Notes: a model not told the origin generated them from the sequence alone. Shown: positions 18,933 through 27,710, numbered from the stretch's first letter. The stretch: DNA of 64,000 nt from JABAAE01 sp905480545 (GCA_943788025.1 CALSOR010000002.1:1550001-1614000); one strand, 5' to 3'. A program made the numbers and translations.

Positions 18933-19688
18933 ATGATGATGCAAATCGATCTGGCAGGGCACACTGCGTTTGTGACGGGCGCAAGTCAAGGTATCGGAGA
19001 AAGTATCGCTCGGATGCTGCATTCTGCAGGTGCGAATGTCGCGATCAACTATTTCAATGATGCAGAAGGCAGCAATCTGGCGAAAGCCGATGCGATTGTC
19101 GACTCTCTGGGTGAAAGAGCGATGTCGGTGGCAGCTGACGTTCGCAACTTGGATCAAATGAATGCCGCCGTTGATCAAACGGTGGAAAAATTCGGTGGCG
19201 TCAAAATTTTGGTCAACAATGCCGGGATCCTTCGCGACAGAACATTAAAAAAAATGTCGGAAACGGAATGGCAAGATGTCATCGATACGAACCTGACCGG
19301 CGTGTTCAATGCGTGCAAATCGGTGATTGATCGGATTTCTGACAATGGACGCATCATTAGCATCGCATCCTTGGCCGCAGCGACTGGATTCTTTGGCCAA
19401 GCCAACTACGTGAGTGCCAAGGCGGGCGTGATCGGATTGACCAAGGTTCTTAGCAAGGAAGTCGCCCGAAAAGGGATCACCGTCAACGCAGTCGCACCAG
19501 GAGTGATCAACACTGAAATGGGTGAATCGATACCTGAAGAAAATAAGAAGTGGATGATTTCTCAGGTTCCGATGGGGCGATTTGGCGAACCGGATGAAAT
19601 TGCAAAAGTCGTTTTATTCCTTGCCAGCGATTTAGCCTCATATGTCACTGGTCAGACGGTTCATGTGAATGGTGGTTGGTGGGGTTAG
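18933..19688 (+). CDS. Short-chain dehydrogenase, FabG-like
   Basis: A 251-residue classical SDR using NAD(P)H. The cofactor motif is TGASQGIG; NNAG is at 95-98, with Asn120, Ser146, Tyr159 and Lys163 forming the catalytic tetrad (NYVSAKAG). The C-terminus AKVVLFLASDLASYVTGQTVHVNGGWW matches 3-oxoacyl-ACP reductases. No acyl-carrier or other fatty-acid gene is adjacent, so the substrate is uncertain and fabG is not assigned. Three consecutive ATG codons start the frame; any could be used. A second, more distant SDR is at 36060. Confidence 0.88.
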   Translation: MMMQIDLAGHTAFVTGASQGIGESIARMLHSAGANVAINYFNDAEGSNLAKADAIVDSLGERAMSVAADVRNLDQMNAAVDQTVEKFGGVKILVNNAGILRDRTLKKMSETEWQDVIDTNLTGVFNACKSVIDRISDNGRIISIASLAAATGFFGQANYVSAKAGVIGLTKVLSKEVARKGITVNAVAPGVINTEMGESIPEENKKWMISQVPMGRFGEPDEIAKVVLFLASDLASYVTGQTVHVNGGWWG

Positions 19689-19751
19689 GTCACGAAAATC
19701 TTCTAACCGATTGCAATGGTAACTTCAATCAAACGTGGTAAGGGACTCTAG

Positions 19752-19886
19752 ATGAAACTTCGGATGATTTTCACGATCGTTGCTCTGGGGGTTTGTCTCG
19801 GTTGGGGCGCGCGTCAACTGCAGGAGACTTTTTTCCCAAAGCCAAATGCCAACGATGCCACAAATCGATTGCTGGGTGAAAAGTAA
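19752..19886 (+). CDS. Small single-pass membrane protein, 44 residues
   Basis: A short frame: ATG preceded by AAGGGA (19740-19745), followed by a basic N-terminus, one hydrophobic stretch (MIFTIVALGVCLGWGA) and a polar C-terminus ending LLGEK. The hydrophobic segment suggests a membrane anchor or signal sequence. It sits between an SDR gene and a serine hydrolase on the same strand. No family recognised; being real rests only on the Shine-Dalgarno and the hydrophobic pattern. Confidence 0.45.
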   Translation: MKLRMIFTIVALGVCLGWGARQLQETFFPKPNANDATNRLLGEK

Positions 19887-19946
19887 TCTGCAAGAATGCC
19901 AACAATGTGACTGATTCAGTCGAATTGTTTTTCAAGTTAGGGTTCT

Positions 19947-21092
19947 ATGCGATTTGCAATCCTTGTTTCGATTCTGGTCTTCGTCCTGCAACTTCATTCG
20001 AGTCTTTTAGCTCAGGCTGATTCTCGACTTTCTCGCATCGACGACTTGGTCTCTGCGGCTATCGCGGCGAAGAAAATGCCGGGTGCGGTCGTCTGCATTG
20101 GCAATTCAAAATCGATTCAATTCAAAAAAGCGTTTGGGTATTTGAGCTTGTTGCCGACCAAGGTTGCGATGCGGGCTGATACGGTTTTCGATTTGGCGTC
20201 GTTGACCAAGCCGATTGCGACGGCGACCAGTATCATGATTCTTGTCGAAGAAGGAAAAGTTCGAATCCGAGACCGTGTTTCGACTTACATTCCGGAGTTC
20301 GCGCAGAATGGGAAACGCTCCATTACGATCGGGCAGTTGCTGACTCACACGAGTGGATTGATTCCGGATAACGCTTTGTCTGACTACAAGTCGGGACGCA
20401 AAGTTTCGTTTGAAAAAATCAATGCATTGAAGCCCATTTCCGAACCGGGAACGAAGTTTTCATATTCTGATGTTGGTTTTCTTGTGCTCGGAGAGGTCAT
20501 TAAGAGAGTTTCCGGAAAAGAGGTTGATCAATTTGCGAACGAAAAGATTTTCGAACCGCTTAAAATGACCGAAACCGATTTCAATCCATCGGCCAAAATC
20601 CGTGGCCGATGTGCAGTCACTCAGGAACGCAATGGCCAATGGATCAAAGGTGTTGTCCATGATCCGCGGGCCTATGAACTTGGTGGGGTCGCCGGTCACG
20701 CCGGTCTGTTTTCTACCGCGGACGATCTTGCAAAGTACTGTCAGCATTTGCTTCAAACGCTCGCCAAAAAAGAAGCGGCAGCAAGTCAACTTCATGCGAT
20801 CCTCTCGCCAAGAACAATTGAGTTGATGACGCAAAGCGTCGAGCTTCCCAACGATAATAAGCGAAGCCTCGGTTGGGACAAGCTCTCTGCGTATTCATCT
20901 AATCGCGGAGAGCTGATGACAGAAAGTGCATTTGGTCACGGCGGTTTTACAGGTACCGCAATTTGGATCGATCCGGAACTTGACCTATTTGTGATCTTCT
21001 TGAGTAATCGGGTGCACCCAGACGGCAAAGGCTCCGTCAATCGACTTGCTGGTCTGCTCGGAACAATTGCCGCTGGAAATGCAAGTCGCTGA
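19947..21092 (+). CDS. Exported beta-lactamase-fold serine hydrolase
   Basis: A 381-residue protein of the beta-lactamase/D-Ala-D-Ala carboxypeptidase/esterase superfamily (class C-like). It has a signal peptide cleaved after LLAQA. Ser85 and Lys88 form the SxxK motif (SLTK), Tyr173 lies in YSD (YxN position), and FGHGGFTGT near 330 supplies the HxG (KTG-equivalent) motif. Family members include EstB-type esterases and peptidoglycan enzymes; beta-lactam resistance should not be inferred. The neighbouring small ORF is 60 bases upstream. Tandem 22-nt repeats follow the stop. Confidence 0.88.
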   Translation: MRFAILVSILVFVLQLHSSLLAQADSRLSRIDDLVSAAIAAKKMPGAVVCIGNSKSIQFKKAFGYLSLLPTKVAMRADTVFDLASLTKPIATATSIMILVEEGKVRIRDRVSTYIPEFAQNGKRSITIGQLLTHTSGLIPDNALSDYKSGRKVSFEKINALKPISEPGTKFSYSDVGFLVLGEVIKRVSGKEVDQFANEKIFEPLKMTETDFNPSAKIRGRCAVTQERNGQWIKGVVHDPRAYELGGVAGHAGLFSTADDLAKYCQHLLQTLAKKEAAASQLHAILSPRTIELMTQSVELPNDNKRSLGWDKLSAYSSNRGELMTESAFGHGGFTGTAIWIDPELDLFVIFLSNRVHPDGKGSVNRLAGLLGTIAAGNASR

Positions 21093-21137
21093 ATGAACAG
21101 CGACTTCGCAATCCGGATTCAATCTTCCGTGGGATCA

Positions 21138-21203
21138 ATGCAACGGGCTCGCAATAAAAATGCAACGTGCTCGCAATAAAAATGCAACGTGCTCGCAATA
21201 AAC
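21138..21203 (+). repeat. 22-nt tandem repeat, three copies
   Basis: Three consecutive 22-base units, each starting ATGCAACG and containing GCTCGCAATAAA, at 21138, 21160 and 21182; the first differs by one base and the last by its final base. They fill the gap between two convergent genes (serine hydrolase and pgk). Confidence 0.95.
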
Positions 21204-21228
21204 AAGTCGCGATTTTTGCCGCTTGAAA

Positions 21229-22416
21229 CTATGCTTCGTTGAGGAGATCGACGGCCGCAAACTTTTGGCCTTCCAGCATGGCGAGGCTTGCACCGCCGCC
21301 GGTGCTAACATGCGTTACTTTATCTGCAAAACCAAGTTGTTGAATTGCTGCGGCGCTGTCACCACCACCGATGATGCTGGTGGCTTGGCTGTCGGCAATG
21401 GCTTGGGCGACGATTTTTGTCCCTTCATCAAACGGTGTAAGTTCGAAAACGCCCATCGGTCCATTCCAAACAACGGTCTTGGCTTCGGAAACGACTTTCG
21501 CGTAGAACGCGGCGGTTTCTGGTCCGATATCCAAGCCTTCAAATTCATCAGGAATTTCACCGGCGGCAACAACGACTTTGTTGCAATCCGAGTTGAAGTC
21601 GTCGCCGCAATGCGTATCGGTTGGCAAAACTAATTTTTCGCCACCCGATTCGATTAGCTCTTTTGCCAATTCGACTTTGTCCTGTTCCACAAAACTCATT
21701 CCGATTTTTCCGCCTTTGGCTAACGCAAACGTGTATGCCATCGCGCCACCGATTAGGACTTTGTCGCAGATTTTCAAGAGGTTGGCGATGACATTAATTT
21801 TGTCCGAGACCTTCTTTCCACCGACGATTGCAACGAAGGGCCGCTCCGGACTCTCGATGACATCCGAAAGATATTGGATTTCTTTCGCAACCAAATTGCC
21901 AACACAAAGTGGTTTTCCTGCCATCGCTTCGGGGACGGCGACCATAGATGCGTCGGTGCGATGACAAGTTCCGAATGCGTTGTTGCAATAGACGTCGGCA
22001 AATGCAGCAAGTTGTCCCGCAAATTCCGCGTCCCCGTTTTTCTCACCCTTGTTGAAGCGAAGATTTTCCAGCATCAAAACGTCCCCATCGCTTAGAGCGG
22101 CGACTTTCGCGGCGGCATCCTCACCTACGGTATCGGCCGCGTAGGCAACCGATTTGCCAAGCTTTTCGCCAAGCCGTTTCGCAACCGATTCCAGGCTGAA
22201 TTCTTTTTCGAATCCCTGACCAGCGGGACGTCCTAGATGACTCATCAAAATCAGTCTTCCACCTCGATTAGTTACAGACGTAATCGAAGGCAGGGCCATT
22301 TCGATGCGGCGATCGTCTGTGATGTTGAAGTCATCGTCGAATGGAACATTGAAATCGACTCGCATCAAAACTGCTTTGCCAGCAACGTCAACATTTTCGA
22401 TCGATAACTTTGCCAT
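21229..22416 (-). CDS. pgk: Phosphoglycerate kinase
   Basis: A 395-residue glycolytic enzyme making ATP from 1,3-bisphosphoglycerate. The frame is open upstream, but ATG at 22416 is preceded by AGGAG and starts MAKLSIENVDVAGKAVLMRV, as in the family. Signatures: RVDFNVPFDD near the N-terminus, LMSHLGRP, NNAFGTCHR, FVAIVGGKKVSDKI, WNGPMGVFE and the C-terminal GGGDSAAA...STGGGASLAMLEG. NNAFGTCHR replaces the usual NDAFGTAHR. Transcribed alone; convergent with the serine hydrolase. Confidence 0.97.
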   Translation of the reverse strand: MAKLSIENVDVAGKAVLMRVDFNVPFDDDFNITDDRRIEMALPSITSVTNRGGRLILMSHLGRPAGQGFEKEFSLESVAKRLGEKLGKSVAYAADTVGEDAAAKVAALSDGDVLMLENLRFNKGEKNGDAEFAGQLAAFADVYCNNAFGTCHRTDASMVAVPEAMAGKPLCVGNLVAKEIQYLSDVIESPERPFVAIVGGKKVSDKINVIANLLKICDKVLIGGAMAYTFALAKGGKIGMSFVEQDKVELAKELIESGGEKLVLPTDTHCGDDFNSDCNKVVVAAGEIPDEFEGLDIGPETAAFYAKVVSEAKTVVWNGPMGVFELTPFDEGTKIVAQAIADSQATSIIGGGDSAAAIQQLGFADKVTHVSTGGGASLAMLEGQKFAAVDLLNEA

Positions 22417-22601
22417 GGTGGAACTCCTGAATTGGGTTGGTTGAAAGTAGAACTCACCATTACAAATCTGTTTTGGCAATCTGTAAAGTGGCGAATCAAT
22501 GTGCGGACATGGCGTGAAGTGTAGCGAAAAAATCGGAACCAAGAAACAAAAATAGCGGAGGTTAATCCGCTACCGTGTGTCAGCAAATGCAATGACTCAA
22601 C

Positions 22602-22928
22602 CTATGAATTATTTTCTTTTTGTGGTTGAACGCGTTTTTGAACATCGATCTCAAGGTTTCCAAACACTTTTTCGTGATTTTGGATGGAGAGATGAAGAGC
22701 GTGAAGTAAACGCTTCGCCGTATAGAAATTCAAAACGATTCGTTGTTTGATCTCGATTGGCTTGTCGGTCACGTTCATGCCCTGAGAATTCAGGCCAAAA
22801 TCGACGATCAATTCCTCTGGAGATCCAGTCACTCGGCAGAAGTTCGCGTATGAGCAAACGGCGTTGTCTTCTTCGATTTTGATTTGTCGCTGCTGAGCAG
22901 GGTCGGCAGGTTTCTGTGCATCGGCCAT
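22602..22928 (-). CDS. DUF3467 family protein
   Basis: A 108-residue protein matching in size and pattern the DUF3467 family of small bacterial proteins: QIKIEEDNAVCSYANFCRV, ELIVDFGLN and IVLNFYTAKRLLHALHLSI. No signal peptide, so cytoplasmic. Biochemical function of the family is not known to me. It is preceded by GGAGA and is divergent from rpmE, 279 bases away, and lies upstream of pgk on the same strand but 185 bases from it, so an operon is uncertain. Confidence 0.75.
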   Translation of the reverse strand: MADAQKPADPAQQRQIKIEEDNAVCSYANFCRVTGSPEELIVDFGLNSQGMNVTDKPIEIKQRIVLNFYTAKRLLHALHLSIQNHEKVFGNLEIDVQKRVQPQKENNS

Positions 22929-23207
22929 CGTAAATCTCCTTTGATCGTCGATTTAAACTTATAAAATGTAAAAGTATTCGTGAAATTCAAGCTCGTAATG
23001 CTAGCTTTTCACGGCTGCGTTTTGAGCGTAAGTTGAAAGCATTGAATGATTTACGTCAAATGTCAAGCGAAACTTGAATGTTTGGTAGGATGGGTAGAAA
23101 AATTGTGCGTCTTGCCCTCGAAAAGTCCGAAATGTAGGATAGTTGATTCGAAAAATTTCCTTTAGAAGTATTGCTCTATCATCGAGCGAGAAAACACGAG
23201 TAGAAAA

Positions 23208-23465
23208 ATGAAAGACGGGATCCATCCCAAGTACGAAGATGTTGAAGTTTCCTGCGGTTGCGGAAACAAATTTACCACACGTGCGACATCGAATGAGATG
23301 AAGGTCGATATTTGCAACGCATGCCACCCGTTCTATACCGGTAAGATGAAGCACATCGACCGAGAAGGCCGAATCGATCGCTTCAAGAGTCGATTTGCTA
23401 CGGGTTATGACAGTTTGAAGACGAAAAAGCGTCGTACACCGAAAAAGAAAATGGCCGAAGAGTAG
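23208..23465 (+). CDS. rpmE: Large ribosomal subunit protein bL31 (zinc type)
   Basis: An 85-residue L31 with the MKDGIHPKYEDV start and four cysteines arranged CGCG...CNACHPFYTG, the zinc-binding form of the protein (a zinc-free paralogue would lack these). The C-terminal basic tail (KTKKRRTPKKKMAEE) is longer than in E. coli. It is followed by a terminator and then prfA, the common rpmE-prfA neighbourhood. Confidence 0.97.
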   Translation: MKDGIHPKYEDVEVSCGCGNKFTTRATSNEMKVDICNACHPFYTGKMKHIDREGRIDRFKSRFATGYDSLKTKKRRTPKKKMAEE

Positions 23466-23482
23466 CCGTAAAAATTTCTTTC

Positions 23483-23514
23483 GGCGAAAGCAATTTGGCT
23501 TTCGCCTTCTTTTC
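23483..23514 (+). terminator. Rho-independent terminator after rpmE
   Basis: GGCGAAAGC and GCTTTCGCC form a perfect 9-bp stem with a six-base loop, followed by TTCTTTTC. It begins 18 bases after the rpmE stop. Confidence 0.88.
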
Positions 23515-23675
23515 ATAAGTGCTCCGTTCACGTTGTCACGGGATGGAAGCACATCTTGTTTGCTTGGCCTGAAATCGGCGAATTTCAGAGCAGGTGTTGT
23601 TCAGAGCATCAATTTCAAGCAAAAGATATCGCAAATTATCTTTCCACAAAAACCAAAGCCTGGACGGAATTTACC

Positions 23676-24749
23676 ATGCGCAAGATGCTAGAAGAAAAGC
23701 TCAAGCGATTTGAAGAGCTAGAGCAATTGTTGAACGATCCGGACGTGATGTCTGATTCTGTTAAGGGGCCAAGCGTTGCGCGTGAGCATGGATCACTAAG
23801 CAAGTTGGCTTCAAAGTATCGCCGCTTCAAAGGATATGTGGAGCAAATTGCGGAATTGAAAGAGATGGAAAAGAGCTCCGATTCCGAGGAAAGGGAGCTG
23901 GCGGAAATGGAATTACCGAGCGCGACCGAGCAGCGTGATGCGTCGTGGGAGGAACTCCTTGAAATGACGATCGGCGGCGAAGATGCCAATCGAACTCGAT
24001 GTGTAATGGAAATTCGTGCGGGAACCGGTGGTGATGAAGCTGCGTTGTTTGCGCGAAATTTATACGAAATGTACAAGTACCACTGTGAAACCAAAAAGTG
24101 GAAAATCGAAATCTTGAGTGCCAGTCCCACGGAGCTGGGTGGCTTTAAGGAAATTTCATTAGCCTTTGATGGCGAAGGTGTATTTCGAGAATTGCAATAT
24201 GAAAGTGGTGGGCACCGCGTCCAAAGGGTACCCGAAACGGAAACCAAAGGACGCATCCACACGTCGGCTGCAACGGTTGCTGTCATGCCGGAACCGGAAG
24301 ATGTCGAAATCGATTTGAAGCCGGACGATTATCGTGTCGACAAGTTTAATGCCAGCGGTCCGGGTGGACAGCATGTGAACAAGACGGAGTCAGCAATCCG
24401 ATTGACGCATCTTGAAACCGGCATCGTTGTTCAATGCCAAGACGAAAAGAGCCAGCATAAGAATCTTGCGAAAGCCCTTCGTGTTTTGAAGAGTCGAATT
24501 TACGATCGGAAGCGCGAAGAAGAGCAACAGAAACGTGCTGATCAGCGTAAGTCATTGATTGGCTCTGGTGACCGCAGCCAGCGGATTCGGACTTATAACT
24601 TTCCGGAAAATCGCTTGTCCGATCACCGTATCAATCTCACGATCTACAAACTGGATCAGATCATTGCTGGCAATGTGCAGATGGTCACCGATGCATTGCT
24701 AGAGCACGAGCGAAACGAGCTAAAATCGGCGATGGAGAAGATCGATTAA
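23676..24749 (+). CDS. prfA: Peptide chain release factor 1
   Basis: Release factor 1, recognising UAA and UAG. The frame is open from 23556, but ATG at 23676 starts MRKMLEEKLKRFEELEQLL, where RF1 proteins begin, giving 357 residues. The catalytic GGQ is at 230-232 in SGPGGQHVNKTESAIR. The codon-recognition region reads RVQRVPETETKGRIHTS, with PET in the position of the RF1 PxT tripeptide. The usual partner methyltransferase gene prmC is not next to it. It follows rpmE but is separated by a terminator. Confidence 0.96.
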   Translation: MRKMLEEKLKRFEELEQLLNDPDVMSDSVKGPSVAREHGSLSKLASKYRRFKGYVEQIAELKEMEKSSDSEERELAEMELPSATEQRDASWEELLEMTIGGEDANRTRCVMEIRAGTGGDEAALFARNLYEMYKYHCETKKWKIEILSASPTELGGFKEISLAFDGEGVFRELQYESGGHRVQRVPETETKGRIHTSAATVAVMPEPEDVEIDLKPDDYRVDKFNASGPGGQHVNKTESAIRLTHLETGIVVQCQDEKSQHKNLAKALRVLKSRIYDRKREEEQQKRADQRKSLIGSGDRSQRIRTYNFPENRLSDHRINLTIYKLDQIIAGNVQMVTDALLEHERNELKSAMEKID

Positions 24750-24774
24750 GAGGCTGCTATGGGCGATTGAGCTT

Positions 24775-24822
24775 GGCTCGTACTCAAGGCTCGTACTCAA
24801 GGTTCGTACTCAAGGCTCGTAC
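24775..24822 (+). repeat. 13-nt tandem repeat, 3.7 copies
   Basis: GGCTCGTACTCAA repeated at 24775, 24788 and 24801 (one C-to-T change) with a partial fourth copy, starting 26 bases after the prfA stop. Confidence 0.93.
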
Positions 24823-24857
24823 CATTTGAGCCCGCTCGCAGAGGACTTCGTATTTTA

Positions 24858-25133
24858 CTACTGAAGAATGGTTTTAGCGGTTTGCATCGCTGCATCGCGA
24901 CTTCCGTAAAAACCACTTTCCAGTCTCTCTCTGGCAGCAGCGACGACGTCTGAACGGATTTCCGGCAAGTTCTTTATTCGGTCCAGCGCCGTGCTCGACT
25001 CGTCGCCAAACCGTTTGGCCTGCGAGGAATCAACTTGATTCGCATCATCTGTTCCTTTTGCATCGTTTTTCTTTTCCGATAGAAGACCCGAATGGATGCT
25101 TGCTAGCGAATTGTTGACGGAATGGATACTCAT
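24858..25133 (-). CDS. FlgM-like anti-sigma-28 candidate
   Basis: A 91-residue, signal-less protein. Its first half is polar and probably disordered; the C-terminal part RIKNLPEIRSDVVAAARERL followed by ESGFYGSRDAAMQTAKTIL has the helix-GxY-helix pattern of the sigma-28-binding region of FlgM. FlgM holds FliA inactive until the hook is complete. Position supports the call: it lies downstream of flgE on the same strand, although a terminator and a tandem repeat separate them, so it probably has its own promoter. Sequence similarity is modest and the assignment depends partly on context. Confidence 0.55.
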   Translation of the reverse strand: MSIHSVNNSLASIHSGLLSEKKNDAKGTDDANQVDSSQAKRFGDESSTALDRIKNLPEIRSDVVAAARERLESGFYGSRDAAMQTAKTILQ

Positions 25134-25348
25134 AGGATGACCGTTAAAATCGGATGATTAAATTGGTTTCGGTGATGCGACCAGAAGGGTTATCGAATCA
25201 CAGGCGTATGACTTGCTACATCAAATCAAAAAAATCTAAAAATCTCAGATTTTCTTCTGTGTAATGGGGAATCAGACAGCTTTTGAATCTAAATCCTAAC
25301 GTCCGCCACGGTATTGGCAGAGAATCAATGCGGTGTGTTAACGGCGAT

Positions 25349-25501
25349 GCTGTAGAGATTTGCAGGCTGTAGAGATTTGCAGGCTGTAGAGATTTGCAGG
25401 CTGTAGAGATTTCCGGGCTGTAGAGATTTCCGGGCTGTAGAGATTTCCGGGCTGTAGAGATTTCCGGGCTGTAGAGATTTCCGGGCTGTAGAGATTTCCG
25501 G
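25349..25501 (+). repeat. 17-nt tandem repeat, nine copies in two variants
   Basis: Nine head-to-tail units. The first three read GCTGTAGAGATTTGCAG and the next six GCTGTAGAGATTTCCGG; a partial tenth (GCTGT) follows. Variant units are grouped, not mixed, suggesting separate expansion of each type. There are no spacers, so this is not a CRISPR array. Confidence 0.97.
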
Positions 25502-25522
25502 GCTGTTGATGAAGGCTCTTCC

Positions 25523-25565
25523 AAGAAGAAACGATCGATCCGGTGCTGTACGGCACCGGATCGAT
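25523..25565 (-). terminator. Rho-independent terminator after flgE
   Basis: A perfect 13-bp stem (ATCGATCCGGTGC at 25534-25546 against 25553-25565) with a six-base loop. Read on the minus strand it is followed by CGTTTCTTCTT, a T-rich tail. It starts 29 bases after the flgE stop. Confidence 0.87.
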
Positions 25566-25594
25566 GGAAGTTCTTGTTTAGGCAGCTAGTTTAG

Positions 25595-27235
25595 TTATCG
25601 AATGATGTTTGTTAGCTCTTCTAGGACTTCATCCGCAACCGAAATGGTTCGGGCGTTCGCCGAAAATCCTCTTTGGGCAACGATAAGTTGAGTGAATTCA
25701 TAGGCCGTATCTACGTTCGAGGACTCAAGTTGGGCGCCGCGAACAGCTCCCCGGCCGGCTGATAGGGCCGAGCCAATTTGAGCGGTACCACTATTAAGCG
25801 TGTTGGAGAAATAGTTGCCACCAATCGCATTGAGTCCATTCTTGTTCGAAAACGTTGCTATCGCCAATCGAGCAAGAGGCAAAACTTGTCCACCTGCGGT
25901 GAATCCTTGAATGACTCCATCTGTATCAACGGAAGCGGAGACCAATTCACTGGGTTTAAACCCGTCCTGGTTTGGGAGGATCTCAAAATCGGTTGCAAGT
26001 TGACGGACGTTTTCAAAGTCGAAGTCAATGACTTGAGGTGTCGAACTTCCTGCGAAAGTTGCGATAATTTCAGGCGTCGTATCAACTGACGTGTGCAAAG
26101 TTCCGTCGTCATTGAAGAGTACTCCGGTGATTTGCCCTCCGACGATATTGCCATCGATCGGATCCATCGTCAGATTCAGCTCCCACAAGTTGGTTCCATT
26201 TTTCTGGAACTCGAAATTGAGTGGATAGGAGGCGCCCTGTGCATCGTACAAATCGAATACACCCGTAAATGTATCGCCGTCTTTTCCAACTTGAGTCTCA
26301 AGCATTCGATGTAAATTGAAATCCGTTCCACCGGTATTTGCAGCATTGTCTGCGATTTCCAGAGAGAAACTTGACGGGCCAGCGACATCGGCTGTAATGA
26401 CCAGACTCCCGTCTGTGCCGATCGACGCTGTTGCTCCGGTGAACAGCGTGTTTATGTGCGCCGCGACTGCACCCAACGTCGTGGTATTGTCAACGCTTAA
26501 AGATGATGTAAACGGAGTTCCGTCGCCCTGAGTTCCCGAGAACTCAAGGGAATCGCCGAGGACATACGGTGTGGTATTAGAATCAAAATTGTTAAGTAGC
26601 GTCGCGGACGTGGCCGGACTACCGCCTGCTTCAAAAGTAGCCGCTGAAGTAACAATCTGCGGAAGTGGGCCGACTGCTTGCGAATCCAACAGTCCGTTCA
26701 AGGAAATCGCTGTTGTTGGTTGGCCCGGAATCACAGAGCCAATTGGAATCTGAATCCGTTGGTCGTTCTGCGTTTGGAAGGATCCGGCAAGTGTTTGCCC
26801 CGATTCACCCAAAGTCCCAAATCGTTGGACATACGCACCCGTGGATGGGTCAACCAAATAGTTATCCGCATCAAGCGAAAACGAACCTGCACGGGAGTAC
26901 ACGGTTTGTTCGGCGGAGTTCAATACGAAAAATCCTTCACCGTCCATTGCAAAATCTAGAGGCTGTCCGGTCGACTCAAGGTTTCCCTGAGTAAACAGCT
27001 TGTTGATTTGCGCGACTTTAACACCCGTTCCAATTTGGCTCGGGTTTGTGCCGCCGATCGTCAAACCGTTTCCCGTCGATGCCGAACGAACCGTATCGTA
27101 AAACGTATCCGCGAAAACACCACGATTGGTTTTGTAAGCGGTTGTGTTGAGGTTTGCCAAATTGTTTGCGACGATATCCAATCGTCGTTGATGCGCAAGC
27201 AATCCCGAAACAGCGGTAAAGAGAGAATTTGGCAT
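25595..27235 (-). CDS. flgE: Flagellar hook protein FlgE
   Basis: A 546-residue hook/rod-family protein. The N-terminal rod motif is MPNSLFTAVSGLLAHQRRLD followed by IVANNLANLNTTAYK; the FlgE/F/G segment FAMDGEGFFVL follows; and the C-terminal helix is FTQLIVAQRGFSANARTISV... EVLEELTNII. These terminal coiled-coil segments polymerise the hook. The size and a large variable insert in the middle (about 160-420) fit FlgE rather than the shorter rod proteins FlgF/FlgG. It lies downstream of fliK-like and flgD genes on the same strand and ends at a terminator. Confidence 0.93.
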   Translation of the reverse strand: MPNSLFTAVSGLLAHQRRLDIVANNLANLNTTAYKTNRGVFADTFYDTVRSASTGNGLTIGGTNPSQIGTGVKVAQINKLFTQGNLESTGQPLDFAMDGEGFFVLNSAEQTVYSRAGSFSLDADNYLVDPSTGAYVQRFGTLGESGQTLAGSFQTQNDQRIQIPIGSVIPGQPTTAISLNGLLDSQAVGPLPQIVTSAATFEAGGSPATSATLLNNFDSNTTPYVLGDSLEFSGTQGDGTPFTSSLSVDNTTTLGAVAAHINTLFTGATASIGTDGSLVITADVAGPSSFSLEIADNAANTGGTDFNLHRMLETQVGKDGDTFTGVFDLYDAQGASYPLNFEFQKNGTNLWELNLTMDPIDGNIVGGQITGVLFNDDGTLHTSVDTTPEIIATFAGSSTPQVIDFDFENVRQLATDFEILPNQDGFKPSELVSASVDTDGVIQGFTAGGQVLPLARLAIATFSNKNGLNAIGGNYFSNTLNSGTAQIGSALSAGRGAVRGAQLESSNVDTAYEFTQLIVAQRGFSANARTISVADEVLEELTNIIR

Positions 27236-27327
27236 TTGATTATCCTATTGAAACCGGGGGGTGAAATTTATAAAAAGCATTGAAGATTGACGATAAGGCA
27301 AGCTTGTGAACTGGGATTCAAGCATGT

Positions 27328-27678
27328 TTATCCTAAGATCGACAAGATGTTATCCACGGGAATGGATAGTCCATTGATGTTCGCAGTGCGTTCTCCACCG
27401 AGCAACGAGATCTCAGTGATTTCACCAGATTGAACTTGTCCATCATTCAAGAATCGAACTTCTTTTCCAGCCAAGCCTGCAACTTGATTCAACTCTTGAA
27501 CCTTTAGCAACTCCTCAAAGTTGACGTTCATGCTTTCAACTGCTTCAAGTGTCGATATCTCAGTTAGCTGGCTAATAAACTGCTCTTGTTTGACTGGTTC
27601 CAAAGGGTCTTGGTTTTGCAATTGGGTTACGAGCAGATTCAGAAATTCGACCTGAACATCACTTCCTACTGATGACAT
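27328..27678 (-). CDS. flgD: Flagellar hook capping protein FlgD
   Basis: A 116-residue FlgD, the scaffold that caps the growing hook. The N-terminal signature FLNLLVTQLQNQDPLEPVKQ and the following EFISQLTEISTLEAVESMN are diagnostic. The C-terminal part (VAGLAGKEVRFLNDGQVQSG) covers only the start of the region that in enterobacterial FlgD folds as Tudor-like and FnIII domains, so this is a short-form protein. It lies 92 bases upstream of flgE and 32 bases downstream of the fliK-like gene, a normal hook operon order. Confidence 0.92.
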   Translation of the reverse strand: MSSVGSDVQVEFLNLLVTQLQNQDPLEPVKQEQFISQLTEISTLEAVESMNVNFEELLKVQELNQVAGLAGKEVRFLNDGQVQSGEITEISLLGGERTANINGLSIPVDNILSILG

Positions 27679-27710
27679 GTTTTTGTCCTTTTTAATACTT
27701 TGGGTTTGGA

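Larger units (their letters stand above)
25134..25594. other. Intergenic region between flgE and the FlgM-like gene
   Basis: Contains a nine-copy 17-nt tandem repeat and the flgE terminator. All frames are open across the repeat because 17 is not a multiple of three and the unit lacks stops on the minus strand; the resulting repetitive frames are not considered genes. Confidence 0.7.

Noticed and set aside
25173..25199. Sigma-28 promoter upstream of the FlgM-like gene
   Set aside because: A TTCGATAA -10-like sequence has correct spacing to GCAAGTCA, but the -35 matches only half the consensus.
25349..25501. CRISPR-like appearance of the tandem repeat
   Set aside because: Units are directly adjacent with no spacers, and no cas genes are present.
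25216..25556. Repetitive open frames on the minus strand across the 17-nt array
   Set aside because: They are open only because the unit has no stop on that strand; the 17-aa period is a by-product of a 17-nt unit. No start signal or homology.
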